A DNA stretch of 64,000 bases from Chrysomallon squamiferum (Eukaryota; Mollusca; Gastropoda; Neomphalida; Peltospiridae), in assembly GCA_012295275.1 (NCBI GenBank), contig CM022672.1, positions 2,275,943 through 2,339,942 on the forward strand. Reading direction: 5' to 3'. Shown piece by piece: positions 29,201 through 42,052 of this stretch (positions are counted from its first letter, which is position 1; every line of letters begins with the position of its first letter). Made by a program: the position numbers and the translations under genes. A model generated the notes under the pieces. That model had not been told where the DNA came from, ran no database searches, and was given only the letters and a program-made list of their open reading frames with translations.

Positions 29201-32200
29201 TACACACATTAACTAATTGTTTTTTTTTTTAAATTTAGCCATAAATGTATCCAGGAGTTATTTTGTAATATGTTAATCTATTTAATTTTTCAATTTGATA
29301 AAGTTAAAATATAATAAGCACAATTCTTTCAATATAGATAATACTACATATATTTGGCTACTTAAAGAACAGTTTACTTAATTTTAACGATGACAACTAT
29401 ATTTAAGTTTTAAAACATTAAAAGTTCTAGCTCTGTATTATTGTAAACAAAAGCGACGGTTGAAGGATTTTGTTCGTGTTTATTAAATTGTAGGTCGTCG
29501 TGAACAGATGAATATGGTGACTGCGTACCACGATGCTTCTCAAGTTTACGGTTCAAGCAAGAAAGACGTGGACGCACTTCGAGCATTCAATGGACTCGGT
29601 ACTTATTAAATATATTTATCAAATTTTGTAACCTAAAAGAAACACTGGCTTCAGAAAAAGAGAATTAATTTTCAAAATTACATGCTCATTTCAAAAGATG
29701 TTAAAGAACAAACGTGTTTGTTAATTAGTTAGGAACTTCATTTTATATTTCTAGATTTCATTACGAGATAACCGTTCCTTTACTTGAATATGTTTTCAAT
29801 AAATATCTTTCAGGCCAGCTCAGAGTTACTAGAAACAATCTTCTTCCTGTCGACAAAAATTCAACTTGTCTCAAAGAACGATTCGGAGACTATTGCTTTA
29901 AAGCAGGTAAGCAAACAATTTTGTTATTGTTCTGTTTGAAAGGTTTATATTAGACACTGTGTACTAAAATGATAGGGATTTACTCAAAACAAAGTGAAAT
30001 TGGCTATGAATAACATTCTTAATACATACATACGTATGTACATATATACATACATACATATATACATACATACATACTACATACGTACGTACCTACATAC
30101 ATACATACATACATAATACATACATACATACATATATACATACATGCATGCATACATACATACAGTTAAAAATCGCAAACGATCTTTTTCTTTTTTTAAC
30201 AAAAGCATCTAAATATTAAAGACTATTGAAAGACAAAACTAAATCATCTGAATTTCAGTTTGTTTCGTAAAGTAAGATATTTAACCTGTTCAGATATTTT
30301 ACAATATATGCTGACCAGCATTAACGCCAATTTAAATTCAGGTGACATGCGAGTGAACGAACACCCGGGACTAACCACAATGCACACGATGTTCCACCGA
30401 CAGCACAACAAGATGGCTGCTAATCTGAAACTCGTGAATCCGGGATGGGACGAAGACACACTTTTCAGTGAAACTAGAAAAATCATGGGCGCCATCATGC
30501 AGCACTTCACGTACTACGAGTGGCTGCCGATGCTTCTCGGTCCAGACATGATGAGCAAACTTGGTCTCTCGGTGAAAGGAAGCGTTGACTTCTCTCACTA
30601 TGACAAGAACTATGCCTATGACTCGTCAATGAACGCCAGAATTATGAACTCATTTGCCGCAGCCGCTTTCAGGTTCGGACACTCTCTGATTCCCGGATCT
30701 TTCTCCATAGGCAACAGAAAAGTTCGTCTCCATCGGCTGTTTAACAGACCTCGTTACATCCTGCAGAACAACGGGGACGGAGTTAATCTCATGTGCAGAG
30801 GTCTTATTAAGGTTAAAAACTTCAGCTACGTAAATTGTATCAACACGCAATACACGTGGAACCTTCTCACAGACGCTCGCACGCACACACACACACGTAT
30901 CCACCCAAATACTGACACTCGTACATTCTTGTCATGACACTTGCACAACATGTTAGCAAATTACAAAAACGTTTGAGACATATACACAAATAATATCATT
31001 TCTGTTTTGTAATGAAGTATGTTGTTGTTGTTTCTTTCCTTAGGATGGCCTTCAGCATTTTGACAACTTCTTCACCACATCCATTACTGATCGCCTCTTC
31101 GAGGACATGGAGAAACTCAGCCTCGACCTTTGTTCTCTCAACATTCAGCGAGGTCGCGACCACGGCCTGCCTCCGTACAACGACTACCGAGAAAAGTGCG
31201 GTCTGCCAAGACTCAAAGACTTCAACGAGCTCGTTCATTTCTTCCCTGACCGTGCAAGACTTCTCAATCGTGCTTACAGGTAAGTGAAGGAAAAACAAAA
31301 ACAAATATCTTTGGATGATTTAATTTATAAATTCTGATGATTATCATCATTTGCTTCATCACTTATGCCATAATTATCATCATCATCATAATCGTCATCA
31401 TCGTCGTCGTCGTCAACATCATGGAACTTAACAGTTTCAATCTCTGTTAAATTTGATTAGGTAATTTGCATGTATTCTTCTTATCTTAAGGCCTCCTTGT
31501 TTTCAGACTGTGAACGTTTTGAAACGTCTTTCACTCACATTTCAATTTCTGTTTCAGACACGTTGATGACATTGATCTCTTCCCTGGCGCTATCTCAGAA
31601 AAGCCAATCGCTGGGGGTCTGGTTGGGCCCACGTTCGCCTGCATCATTGGAGAACAGTTCAGAAGAATCAAGTTTGGTGACAGATTCTGGCACGAAACTG
31701 ATGATCAAACAGCTGGGTTTACTCTCGGTGAGTTCTGATTAATAATACTTGTATTTTTCTCAATGAGTGAATGAATGAATGAATGAATATGTTTTAAGAA
31801 CTTCAGCTCGGAAATCCCGTTTTTTTACGTGTAAATATTTACTTCACTCAAAACTCTCAGTCTGGTTTGTAGCCACTGAATTACAGTCATTTTAAATTGA
31901 TACGGACGAATAGATACACTGGACTGTAATAGACAGATATCTAGATAAAGAGTGTGTGCTCAATCCTGATTAGAAATAAGAAAAATAAGAAAATAAAAAA
32001 TTAAAGATCAAAGATAGGAAAGAATGTTTCTAATTTAACAACTCAATACATTTATACGGTTATAGTCTGTCACACACACAATTAAATACAATAAAGATAA
32101 ACGCGACTGATCCAGCATTCTGTCTCGTCTCAGTCTATTGTCTCACTGCCGGGAGGAAAATAAAACACATTAAAATCATTAACGTTTTTTATATCAGTAT

Positions 32201-32487
32201 ATTTTACTCTTAAACAATCATTGTTGTTTTTCTTCCCAGCACAAATTAAGGAAATCAAGAAGATGAGTTTGGCTAGAATCATTTGTGAAAATACAGATAT
32301 CAAAGTCATCCAGCATAACGTGTTGCTGCAGCCCGATCCAGTTTTGTAAGTGGATATTCATTTATACATGTGCCAGTATCATCAGAAGTCAGTTATAATT
32401 ACCTTTACGAATTAACATGATAACATAATTCCAAATACTACAGCTGTTGCTACTATTACTATAACTATTATTAATACCATCATCAGC

Positions 32488-32523
<36 letters not shown>

Positions 32524-32768
32524 GCTGTTGTTGTTATTGTTATTATTGTTGTTACTGTTGTTATTATTGTTGCTATTATTGTTGCTGTTGCTGTTATTAT
32601 TATTATTATTATTTTTGTTGTTATTATTGTTACTGTTGCTGTTGTTGTTGTTGTTGTTGTTGCCTTTATTGTTATTATTATTTCAGCAACCCATACGTGG
32701 ACTGCAGTCAGATACCTGACATCAATCTGTACGCGTGGAGATCGGACTCCGCTCAGAGCAGATTCTAA
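25880..32768 (+). CDS. Secreted animal haem peroxidase, paralogue C, long propeptide (13 exons, 754 aa)
   Basis: Coding exons: 25880-25979, 26426-26567, 27004-27374, 27620-27817, 28199-28280, 28767-28876, 29494-29598, 29814-29906, 30342-30811, 31044-31279, 31558-31727, 32240-32345, 32687-32768. The total is 2265 nt with an unbroken frame and GT-AG introns throughout. Residues 1-19 are a signal peptide ending near Cys19. Residues 20-80 look like a propeptide ending at a furin-type site, RFKR (77-80). Residues 81-160 are a low-complexity linker with DPF repeats that A and B lack. The catalytic domain has Asp260/His261 ([10 protein letters not shown]), Arg404 and Glu407 (RVNE), proximal His514 (FRFGH) and NIQRGRDHG. 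All key residues are present, so it is probably the least altered enzyme of the three. A TTTCTAG acceptor two bases before the ATG implies a 5' non-coding exon. The intron normally before LNIQRGRD is absent, and a phase-0 intron lies about 30 codons earlier. Confidence 0.93.
29131..29198. repeat. (CA)n microsatellite, intron 6 of perox-C
   Basis: About 68 bp of pure CA. Confidence 0.97.
30019..30164. repeat. (CATA)n-rich tract, intron 8 of perox-C
   Basis: Interrupted CATA/CGTA copies over about 145 bp. Confidence 0.9.
32489..32682. repeat. (TTA/TTG)n tract abutting the last acceptor of perox-C
   Basis: Mixed TTA and TTG triplets run almost to the AG at 32685-32686 and form the pyrimidine-rich part of the acceptor. 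A plus-strand poly-Leu frame through it is an artefact of the repeat. Confidence 0.9.
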
Positions 32769-32985
32769 AGATCAGATTCTAAAGAGCAGTTTCTCTCTAG
32801 ATTCTTTCGCTTCATTGTAAAATATCGTTATGTAAAGTAAAAAGGTTTTCAGGACAGCGTTTTGGTTTTTGTTATTTTTCAATGCCACCTCGAAAGTCAA
32901 TAATGGGACGTATTCCCTGATTCGACCTGCAGAGTAAAATTATCGCTAGAAGGATACATTAAACTTTCCCTAATTCAAAGTTCAA

Positions 32986-32991
32986 AATAAA
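32986..32991 (+). promoter_or_regulatory. Poly(A) signal of perox-C
   Basis: AATAAA about 218 nt past the TAA stop. Further AATAAA motifs follow around 33080-33100 and could be used instead. Confidence 0.5.
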
Positions 32992-33511
32992 CGGACTGTT
33001 TGTGATCAAAATGAAGACAACTGTACAGGGGATGGTGTTTTTATCTTCAACAAGATAAAGAGTAAGACTGGAAATATTAATAAAGAAATAAAGTCAATAA
33101 AGCAAATAATAATAAAAATAATAATAACAATACTTCCACTAAAAAACGATTAATAAAATAAAATATGACAATTCAAAAAATTAGTAAAAAAATAAAAAAA
33201 ATAACTTCAACAACAACAGCAACAACAGCAACAACAAAAAAAAAAAAAATAACGAAGCACTATAAAAATAAAGGACAACGAGATAAATAAAACAAACAAA
33301 CAAAAAAAAAAAAAAAAAAAAAAGAAATGAGAAAGAACAAAAACATGTAAAGTATTCTCAGACATCCATGTCATGTACCTGCATGTTGTTAGTTCAGACC
33401 AGTTTATACAAGCTAACCACGACTAAACGATAAAAGAAAAAACCCTGGACATACATATCACCTTGAACTTAGGTAACAGTTTAGCCTTTAAACAAACGTC
33501 TGTACAGTACC
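32992..33511. other. Spacer between peroxidase and transporter arrays
   Basis: A/T-rich and poly(A)-containing DNA separating the last peroxidase from the presumed OCT-D promoter. Nothing else was recognised. Confidence 0.55.
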
Positions 33512-33518
33512 TATAAGG
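33512..33518 (+). promoter_or_regulatory. Candidate TATA box of OCT-D
   Basis: TATAAGG lies about 150 nt before a strong donor at 33662. That spacing is nearly the same as TATA-to-donor upstream of OCT-E (about 145 nt), which is the main support. Confidence 0.4.
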
Positions 33519-33541
33519 ACTTGGGTCGCCTTGCCTGTCTC

Positions 33542-33661
33542 ATTTGTCTCACTGACTTTGTGATAACGGCATTCACACCAGATAATGGTAGAGAACACAT
33601 TTTAAACTTACATATCGCGTCTTTCGCCTGAGAAGTCAACATCTGATTCGGAGAGATACTA
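33542..33661 (+). other. Candidate 5' non-coding exon of OCT-D
   Basis: It ends at ACTAG|GTAAGAATA, a strong donor. It resembles the segment upstream of OCT-E: both contain AACACA followed by TTTAAACT, then TACAT, GATTCG and the donor. OCT-D exon 1 begins at a CAG|G acceptor one base before its ATG, so a separate leader exon is required. The left boundary is only the presumed transcription start. Confidence 0.45.
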
Positions 33662-33719
33662 GGTAAGAATATACAAATAGAATTTATAAATGTCGATAAA
33701 TGTTTATTATATCTATATT

Positions 33720-33759
<40 letters not shown>

Positions 33760-34210
33760 ATACATACTACTCGCTATATAAACATAAATAACAATCATCT
33801 AATTATCATATGCTGCCACTGATGTAGAGAAGCGGATGTATTATTTCTCATTTTTATTATTTAAGTAAAGATAAGCTGTGATATTTTAATGAAATTTTTA
33901 GCCTAAGCTGCTGCATTTTTGTTGTTTGTTTTATATATGACTGATGTCTTAATATAAGAAACCCTACTTGAATAAAGTTTCTTTTTTTAAAGATTGAAGC
34001 AAATAACAATAAAATTAATAATCAAATAAATCGTTCATGTAAAATAAAAGGAATTAAAATAATATTAAAATAAAATATCGTTAAAATAAAAAAAAAAAAA
34101 ATAGTAGACAACAACAGCAATAACAAAACAACAAACAAAAATAATAATACATAATAATAAAATAAAATAATAGAATTAACATCTGTACAGTCATTAGAAT
34201 AACCTATAAT

Positions 34211-34311
34211 AATAATAATAATGATGATGATGATGATAATAAAAATAATTAAGTTTATAATAATAATAATTAAAATAATTAAGTTTATAATAATAATAAT
34301 GATAATGATAC

Positions 34312-34360
<49 letters not shown>

Positions 34361-34362
34361 TT
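34211..34362. repeat. (AAT)n/(GAT)n tract
   Basis: Interrupted AAT/GAT triplets, with the final 50 bp pure AAT. Confidence 0.9.
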
Positions 34363-34461
34363 TAGTTGTATCATAATTATTTTATAGATTCTGTTCATGT
34401 ATCTGTGTAATATTTAAGGTCATAATAATGCATTGCATGCTGTATTTGCTCAAGTTTTATA

Positions 34462-34504
34462 GTAGCAATAGTAGTAGTAGCAATAGTAGTAGTAGTAATA
34501 GTAA

Positions 34505-34551
<47 letters not shown>

Positions 34552-34560
34552 ATACTAGTA
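34462..34560. repeat. (TAG)n tract
   Basis: TAG triplets with CAA and AAT interruptions, the longest pure run at about 34500-34550. Confidence 0.9.
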
Positions 34561-36147
34561 GTTATTATTATATTTGATGCACCACCCCAGTTTGAAATAC
34601 TGGATCCACCCTTTTTGTTAAACTGAAGGTCAGCTGTTATTTCTTGAACTTTGTATTTAGATTATCTTATCGTTTGTAATTTATATCATTCACGCCTCTA
34701 TTATTCGTTCCACCATACTATTATTCATTCATTAATGTGTCCTTCTTTACTTATTTTCTGTTTTCCTGACGCCATTCTTTTAGTATTTAGTTCTCTGTAG
34801 AAATACCTGTCTGATTGCTGATTACTGATTGATTGACTAATTCATTCTTTCGTTTGATGATTTACAAATTCATGTTTTGATTCATTATTTCGATCATGAT
34901 TTTCTTTGGCTGATTTTATTTTCTGTATAAAATGCTTTCCGTTTCTATAATATCCTTTCTTTCTTCCTTCCTTCCTGTTTTCTTTTATTCCTGATGTTAT
35001 TCTTTATATTGAGATATGTTTGTAGAAAATACTTTACTTTCATTCAGTTTTTTCTTTTGTTCGATAGCATCTCTTTCCGTGAATAACACATCTATATAGA
35101 CTAAAGAAACTGTGCTTTAATCTAATGATATGAATCTAATGATATAAATCGTTATACGTTGTAATGTTAATAATAATAATTACACTCGTCATTTCTAAGA
35201 ATTCAGTTATATAAGCTATCGTATGTGTTTGTTTAAATCACAAAGAAGAAAAACAAAAATAAGGAAGGAAAAGAAAAGAAACATCGGATATAAATATTGT
35301 CATTATTACAGTTAACAATTAAGATTAGTTTTATTAAAATTATCTATGCATCTCCGACACAACTATTATCTTCTACCAAAATTATCAGTTAATACGTATT
35401 TATCCTCTTCATGCTTCTGTTGCAACTACCACCAGTACCACGACCAACAACACTAGAATCATCACCATAATTACTATAAAATTATTACTACTGCTGTTGG
35501 TGTTACTACTACTATTACTATTATTACTGTTATTAATAGTATTATCTCTGCTACGAAAACGACTGTAGTAGTTATTAATACTGTTACTATTATTATTGCT
35601 ACTACGGCTACTACTACTAATACCACAAGGACGACTACTACTACTTCTGCTACAGCTTCTATTCCTACTGCTATGATCTCGTCTCCTAGGAGTTCAACAG
35701 CAGTTAGCATCACTGATCTGCTAACACTAGCATTGTTATGAATACAGTTACGATATCAACACTGAAATCTTTAATATTTTCTCAAAACCATTTGTTTAGC
35801 ACCAAATAATCATAGCATAAAAAGTTCTTGTATTTGTTTATAATGAACGAAAACTGTCAGGGTATGATGATACATTATCAAAGTAATCAAGAGATTATGA
35901 ATCTCTTTCTCAACCTTTGAACTTAGGTCAACAGCAAAACAAACACAGCAGATGTTATTACCTACTGATTTGAATCTCTCGGCCCTATTTTTCACTTTCT
36001 TGGTTATACCATCTTTATTGACCTGATTGCAGAAGTTCGTTGACCTCTGAAATTTTTAATCATGTCTGGTAAAATCTAAAAGAGAAACGCTCAAAATTTG
36101 TATTACATATTAGTTTAGATATCTTTCTCAATAAGTGAGTAAATCTT

Positions 36148-36349
<202 letters not shown>

Positions 36350-36644
36350 AAGATGGATTTTTCCTAATTCCTTTTTTATGAATAATTAGCTTTTTATACT
36401 CTACATTTTAAAAAGAAATAAAAGAGAGAAAATAATCGTCAAAGAAAAAGAATAAAGAAATAAAAAGAGAGAAAATAATAATCTCTCTTGTCTGAAAAAA
36501 AAAAAAAAAAGCTATGATGTATTTATTAGTTAATTTACAGATTATACACAATGATTAACAACTAACACGTTGTTTCTGTCTTTTATTTTTGCAATCTTTA
36601 CACCTCGTTTTAACTTAAAGGATAGATATTTCTGTGACTGCAGG

Positions 36645-37544
36645 ATGAAGTTTGATGAGGTACTTGAAGAAATTGGCGAATTTGGACCCTACCAGAAACG
36701 CGTTTATTATCTGTCATGTTTACCAGCCGTACTTTCCGCGATGCAGACTCTTTTGCCAGTATTCATCCTTGGAATCCCGGAACACAGGTATGAATGTGAA
36801 AAATGTCTCGATCTTATTTTATTGTCGTAATTTTATCTGAAAAAAGATGGTCGTGTTTGTCCTTCGGACTATTTTCTGTCATCGAAGGCCAGACTGGTCG
36901 TATAATTTTCAGTATTAGTGTTTTACTCAAATGTGTTAATTTTCACTATTTTGTCTAGTTCACATCGTCTCTTTTCATTCAAAGAAGCTTTCCATAGGCA
37001 ATAATTATGTGTGGTAGTATTCTTGTAACCTGCTATTAAAATAAAAAAATAAAAATAAAATAAAATATAATAAAATAAAATAAAATAAAATCTTATTTAT
37101 TTTCCTTTTGTAAAATCATTAGATACCAAAGCAACCACTTTTTGATATTAAACGCTCATATTAAAATAAGTTTATTCATTCCTATAATTTCAGATGCAGA
37201 ATTCCTGGAATGTCAAATGACTCGTTTGAGGTTCAAAGCGAGGCTCACGCGAGACTAATTAACATGTCCATACCTCAATCTGCAGCAGACGAAGAAGGGC
37301 TCTATTCTCACTGCACAGTTTTCAATCATTTTGAAAACGGTTCCTGGAACAATTTTGGTCAAGCAACAAACGAAACTGAAAGTATACCTTGCAGCTCTTG
37401 GGTGTTCGATAAGACCTCATTTTATCCAACAGCCATAACTAAGGTATTATTTATATGTTACAAAATCGTTAACAAAGGTAAAAACAGCAGCGGCATCAAC
37501 AACAACAGGAATATTAACAATGAAACAATAACAACAACTACTCA

Positions 37545-37600
<56 letters not shown>

Positions 37601-37604
37601 TAAC

Positions 37605-37694
<90 letters not shown>

Positions 37695-38260
37695 AAAAAA
37701 AGAAGAATAGTAACATCAACTATAAAAGGAAGAAAAAGAAAAAAAGCCAATGAAATAGAAGAAAAAGTATAACAACTACAACAGCCATACTAACAATAAC
37801 ATTAACAATAACCTGTAGTAAATATGATGACGATAATATCATGGTATCAAACATTAGAAAGTTTGGAATAGAAAATCAGGTATTTTGAGTTTTTTTGGCA
37901 AGAGCAGAAGAGATTGATTAACGAAGGATTAGTTACAGCAATGTAGAGAGTCGACATTTATCATTTCTATATCATCACTGCAACTGTTACTAGAATGAGA
38001 TATCGATAAACAGGAATCCTTCAGCAGATCACGGCATTTCGAATTATGACGTAAACTCATCTTTACACTTTCAGTTTGAAATGGTGTGTGGAAATGAGAT
38101 AATGAGGTCACATTCTAACATGGTGGGCTTTGGAGGAGCTCTCACTGGTGCACTGGTTCTTGGTCTTATCACTGACATGTAAGATTTTTAAACATTAATT
38201 TTAGACAGTCTGTACATACATCAGTATGTGTTAACAGACTCATTTTCCTGTCAGAGAATT

Positions 38261-38317
<57 letters not shown>

Positions 38318-39113
38318 GTACTATTACTAATAATAATAATAATAATAATAATAACAATAATAATAATCATCATAATAATAACGATGAAAAAGGATGAATA
38401 ACGATGATAATATAAGATATTTAAATGCTTTTTAGATAATCTATTGATTAAATGTCCTGTCCGAGGAGTACTACTACAACAATGATAATAATAATAATGA
38501 TGATGATGATGATGATGATAATGATGATGATGATAATGAAACTAATAATATTATTATCTGATCCACGTAGCAAAGATTTAATTAAGTTCGCTTTTTTTTT
38601 TTATTAACCTTTGAGTGAAAGTTTTGTATTTCTTTATAAGTTGTTCAAATAGTATCTTTTTCTTTCTTTTTAAAAAAAAAAAAAAACAAACAAAAATTAC
38701 GTGTGCTACATAATGTTTCAGCATAGGCAGAAAGAAGTGTCTTCTGATTTCGCTGACATTACAGCTGGCGTCGGGTGTTGGGATCGCGTTTGCACCGAAT
38801 TTCATCCTGTTCACAGTTTTCATCTTCATCAATGGAATTGCTAAGATGGGAGAATTCATGATTGCTTTTGTCATTGGTAATAAATAAGTGTACTTATATA
38901 TCTGTTTGCTTATATATCTAACTATATATGTCTCTCTTCTTACCTATCTAACTGTCTGTCTGTCATTCTTACCTATCTGTCTGTCTCTTTGTCTGTGAGT
39001 CTCAATCTGTCTATCTATCCCCCTTTAATGAATCTACTATTTTCTTCGCCTTTATGCCTTAATTATAGATAGTATTATAAGATGATTATGATATATCATT
39101 ATGATATATATAT

Positions 39114-39163
<50 letters not shown>

Positions 39164-40425
39164 TCAGCAAATCAAGCAAGAGTATTTAAAAATAGATTAG
39201 ATCTAGCCAGTTACTAAATGTCTCAACAAAATAATGTTTTATTTGAAAACACTGGCTCTGCCACAAAGATCTGAAAATATTCATAATATTGTGCCACATT
39301 TTCTTTTTCTGAAAGGATTTTTTATTTTTTGGGATCGTCTTTAGTGTAATTATAAATATAATTAGAAGAGGGGGAAAAAATGAGTAATTTAGTAAATTAT
39401 TCTGTTGAAAATGAAATGCATTTTTCAATAGAATATGCCAGAAAAGAAATTTAGTTTCTTAGTTAATAATTTATCATTTTGTTTGGAATTAGGAATGGAA
39501 CTAGTGGGGAAAACAAAGAGAACATTCGTTGGACTGATCATAGAGTGTTTCTGGAGCTTTGGACTTATTGTTCTAGCTGGAATGGCGTACGTCATTCGAG
39601 ACTGGAAGTATCTTCAGTTGGCTTTGTCACTTCCAGCCGTGTTCTTCTTCGTTTATTGGTGGTAGGTAAGACCATGTAATAATGACGATACTAAAACGGA
39701 AATATGATAACAGAAACTGGTTACTGTTATATTGTACAAGGAACATTTTTTAATGTACTCTGTGTACATTTAATATCTCCTGACCTTAGATAGAAACCTT
39801 TACCTTTCTCTGTGTTAGACAAAGCTGAAAACGAACCGTGTCTCTGTGGTATAACCTACTTTAAAAAATCTGAAAATAAACCTTTACGAAAATCTTTATT
39901 TCACTTTATAACATTATAAATCTTTTATTAGCCTGTTTCGTACTTAATATCAATTTAAGGAATTTTATGTTTTTAGCTTTCTTTTTCTTTTCTTATATCA
40001 ATAAGATTCTATATTGGAATGATAAATGTTAGTGTAGGTGTAGTGGTAATAGCATCACCAGAAGTATCACTACTTGCAATTATTGTTTTTCCAGTAGCAT
40101 AAATAGAAAAATCAATGGTATTCTTTTGGAAGTGGTATTTGTAACATAACGAGTTTATCAGATTCTATCAAAATTACACAGGATATTGCCAGAGTCTCCT
40201 CGATGGCTGCTAACACAAGGCAGAGTCAGGGAAGCGGAAGAAATCATTAAGAAAATCGCAAAGTCAAATGGTGTCGAGTTGAGAAAAGATCTGATCAGGG
40301 AGATAACTCTGGACGATGGACCACGTGCTAAAATAACAGCCATGTTTACCTCCCCTGTTCTACTTCTCAGATGTGTCATTATATTTTTTAACTGGTACAG
40401 TTTTAAATAATACTCAGCAGTGACG

Positions 40426-40460
<35 letters not shown>

Positions 40461-40473
40461 GAGAGAGAGACAG

Positions 40474-40543
<70 letters not shown>

Positions 40544-42015
40544 CATGAATGGATGATTATATCGGCAAATTATAAGATAAAATGTTACGTAATATTATAT
40601 CAGCTATTTAAGCATTTTAATGTGTTAACAACAACGGCAAGTTATTTTTATCATTAAACCAGTTAGACTCATGTTAATGGTTCTTTTCTTGCAGGTTGGC
40701 TCTCAACATCATTTACTACGGCCTTGGCCTTAACGTCGGTAACCTCAGTGGCAACGTCTACCTAAACTTCGTCATCTCCAGCCTTGTGGAGCTTGCAGCT
40801 TACGTTATCTTGATCTTCATAATGGAAAGGACAGGAAGGAAAAAGATTTATCTGCTGTCGATGTTGGTCGGAGGCATTGCTTGTCTGGCGACAGTGTTTC
40901 CAGTGGTGTATGGCAACGATGGTGAGTGAGTGATACCAAACATTACCACCCGAGGCTCCTTGTTTACTTCTTTGCAGTAGGATCCATTAGCTATTATTTT
41001 ATTTTGTTCTTAAATCTAATCTAAATTAGCAATGATCACATTCTGAGTTTAATTGATGTCTAAAGCTTTTCATCTACAAATAATTACAGAAAGATATTGT
41101 TTTTCTTGAGATCTTTTTATCAGCTTTACTATTAAAATGATTTCCGAGAATTCAAAATACCGAAATCTTAGATAATCTGTGATGATGAATCAGTATAATT
41201 GTTTTTTTTTTTTTTTTTGCTGGACAATAATTATAGATAGGAATTTAGAACCGAAGTTAATGGAGACTACTTCAAGAATAAGAACAACGCATACACACAC
41301 GCACACAAAAAGAAGCTTAGATCTTTGGACATCTAATTAAAAAGCTATTTGATAATAATTATATCTTACTGTGTTGCTCTTAACTCTGGATCTTTTTCAG
41401 GTCATAAATGGATAACTGTGACTCTGTCGATGGTTGGAAAGTTTGGAGCGTCGGCTGCTTTTGGAGTGATTTACGTGTTTTCAGCTGAGCTCTTCCCTAC
41501 CGTCATTCGTCAGTCGGGAATAGGGGCGTGTTCCATATTTGAGGGCATCGGAGGAATGATTGCACCGTATATTGCAGATCTGGTACTGTGTACATTATTA
41601 TGATTAGTCAAAGACTGTCTGTTAAATGAAAAAAGTTGTCATATCAACATTTCGTCAGGGGGCACTGTATAAACGCACAATATCTTCCAAAGATTAAACA
41701 AAACAATCAAATATAATTTAACAACAACACACGTTTTGTGACGCATACCTTTGCACCAATCGTTTAATTGTTATATTAGTAATGTCTTAAGCTTCAAAAA
41801 ATAATCACACCCATAATAATGCTTATTATTTCTTTTGTTTTCGCTTTGTATACATGTTTGTTCAGTATTTCAAACTAAAAAATAAAAGGTACTTTTTCTT
41901 CTATTCATTTATTTATTTGCTTATCTGATTGTTACAGTGTTCGTTTTTTTTTTTCGTTTTTTTTTTATTGTACTTATCCGTTACGCTGGTCTTCTCGTCA
42001 TCATCATCATCATAG

Positions 42016-42052
<37 letters not shown>

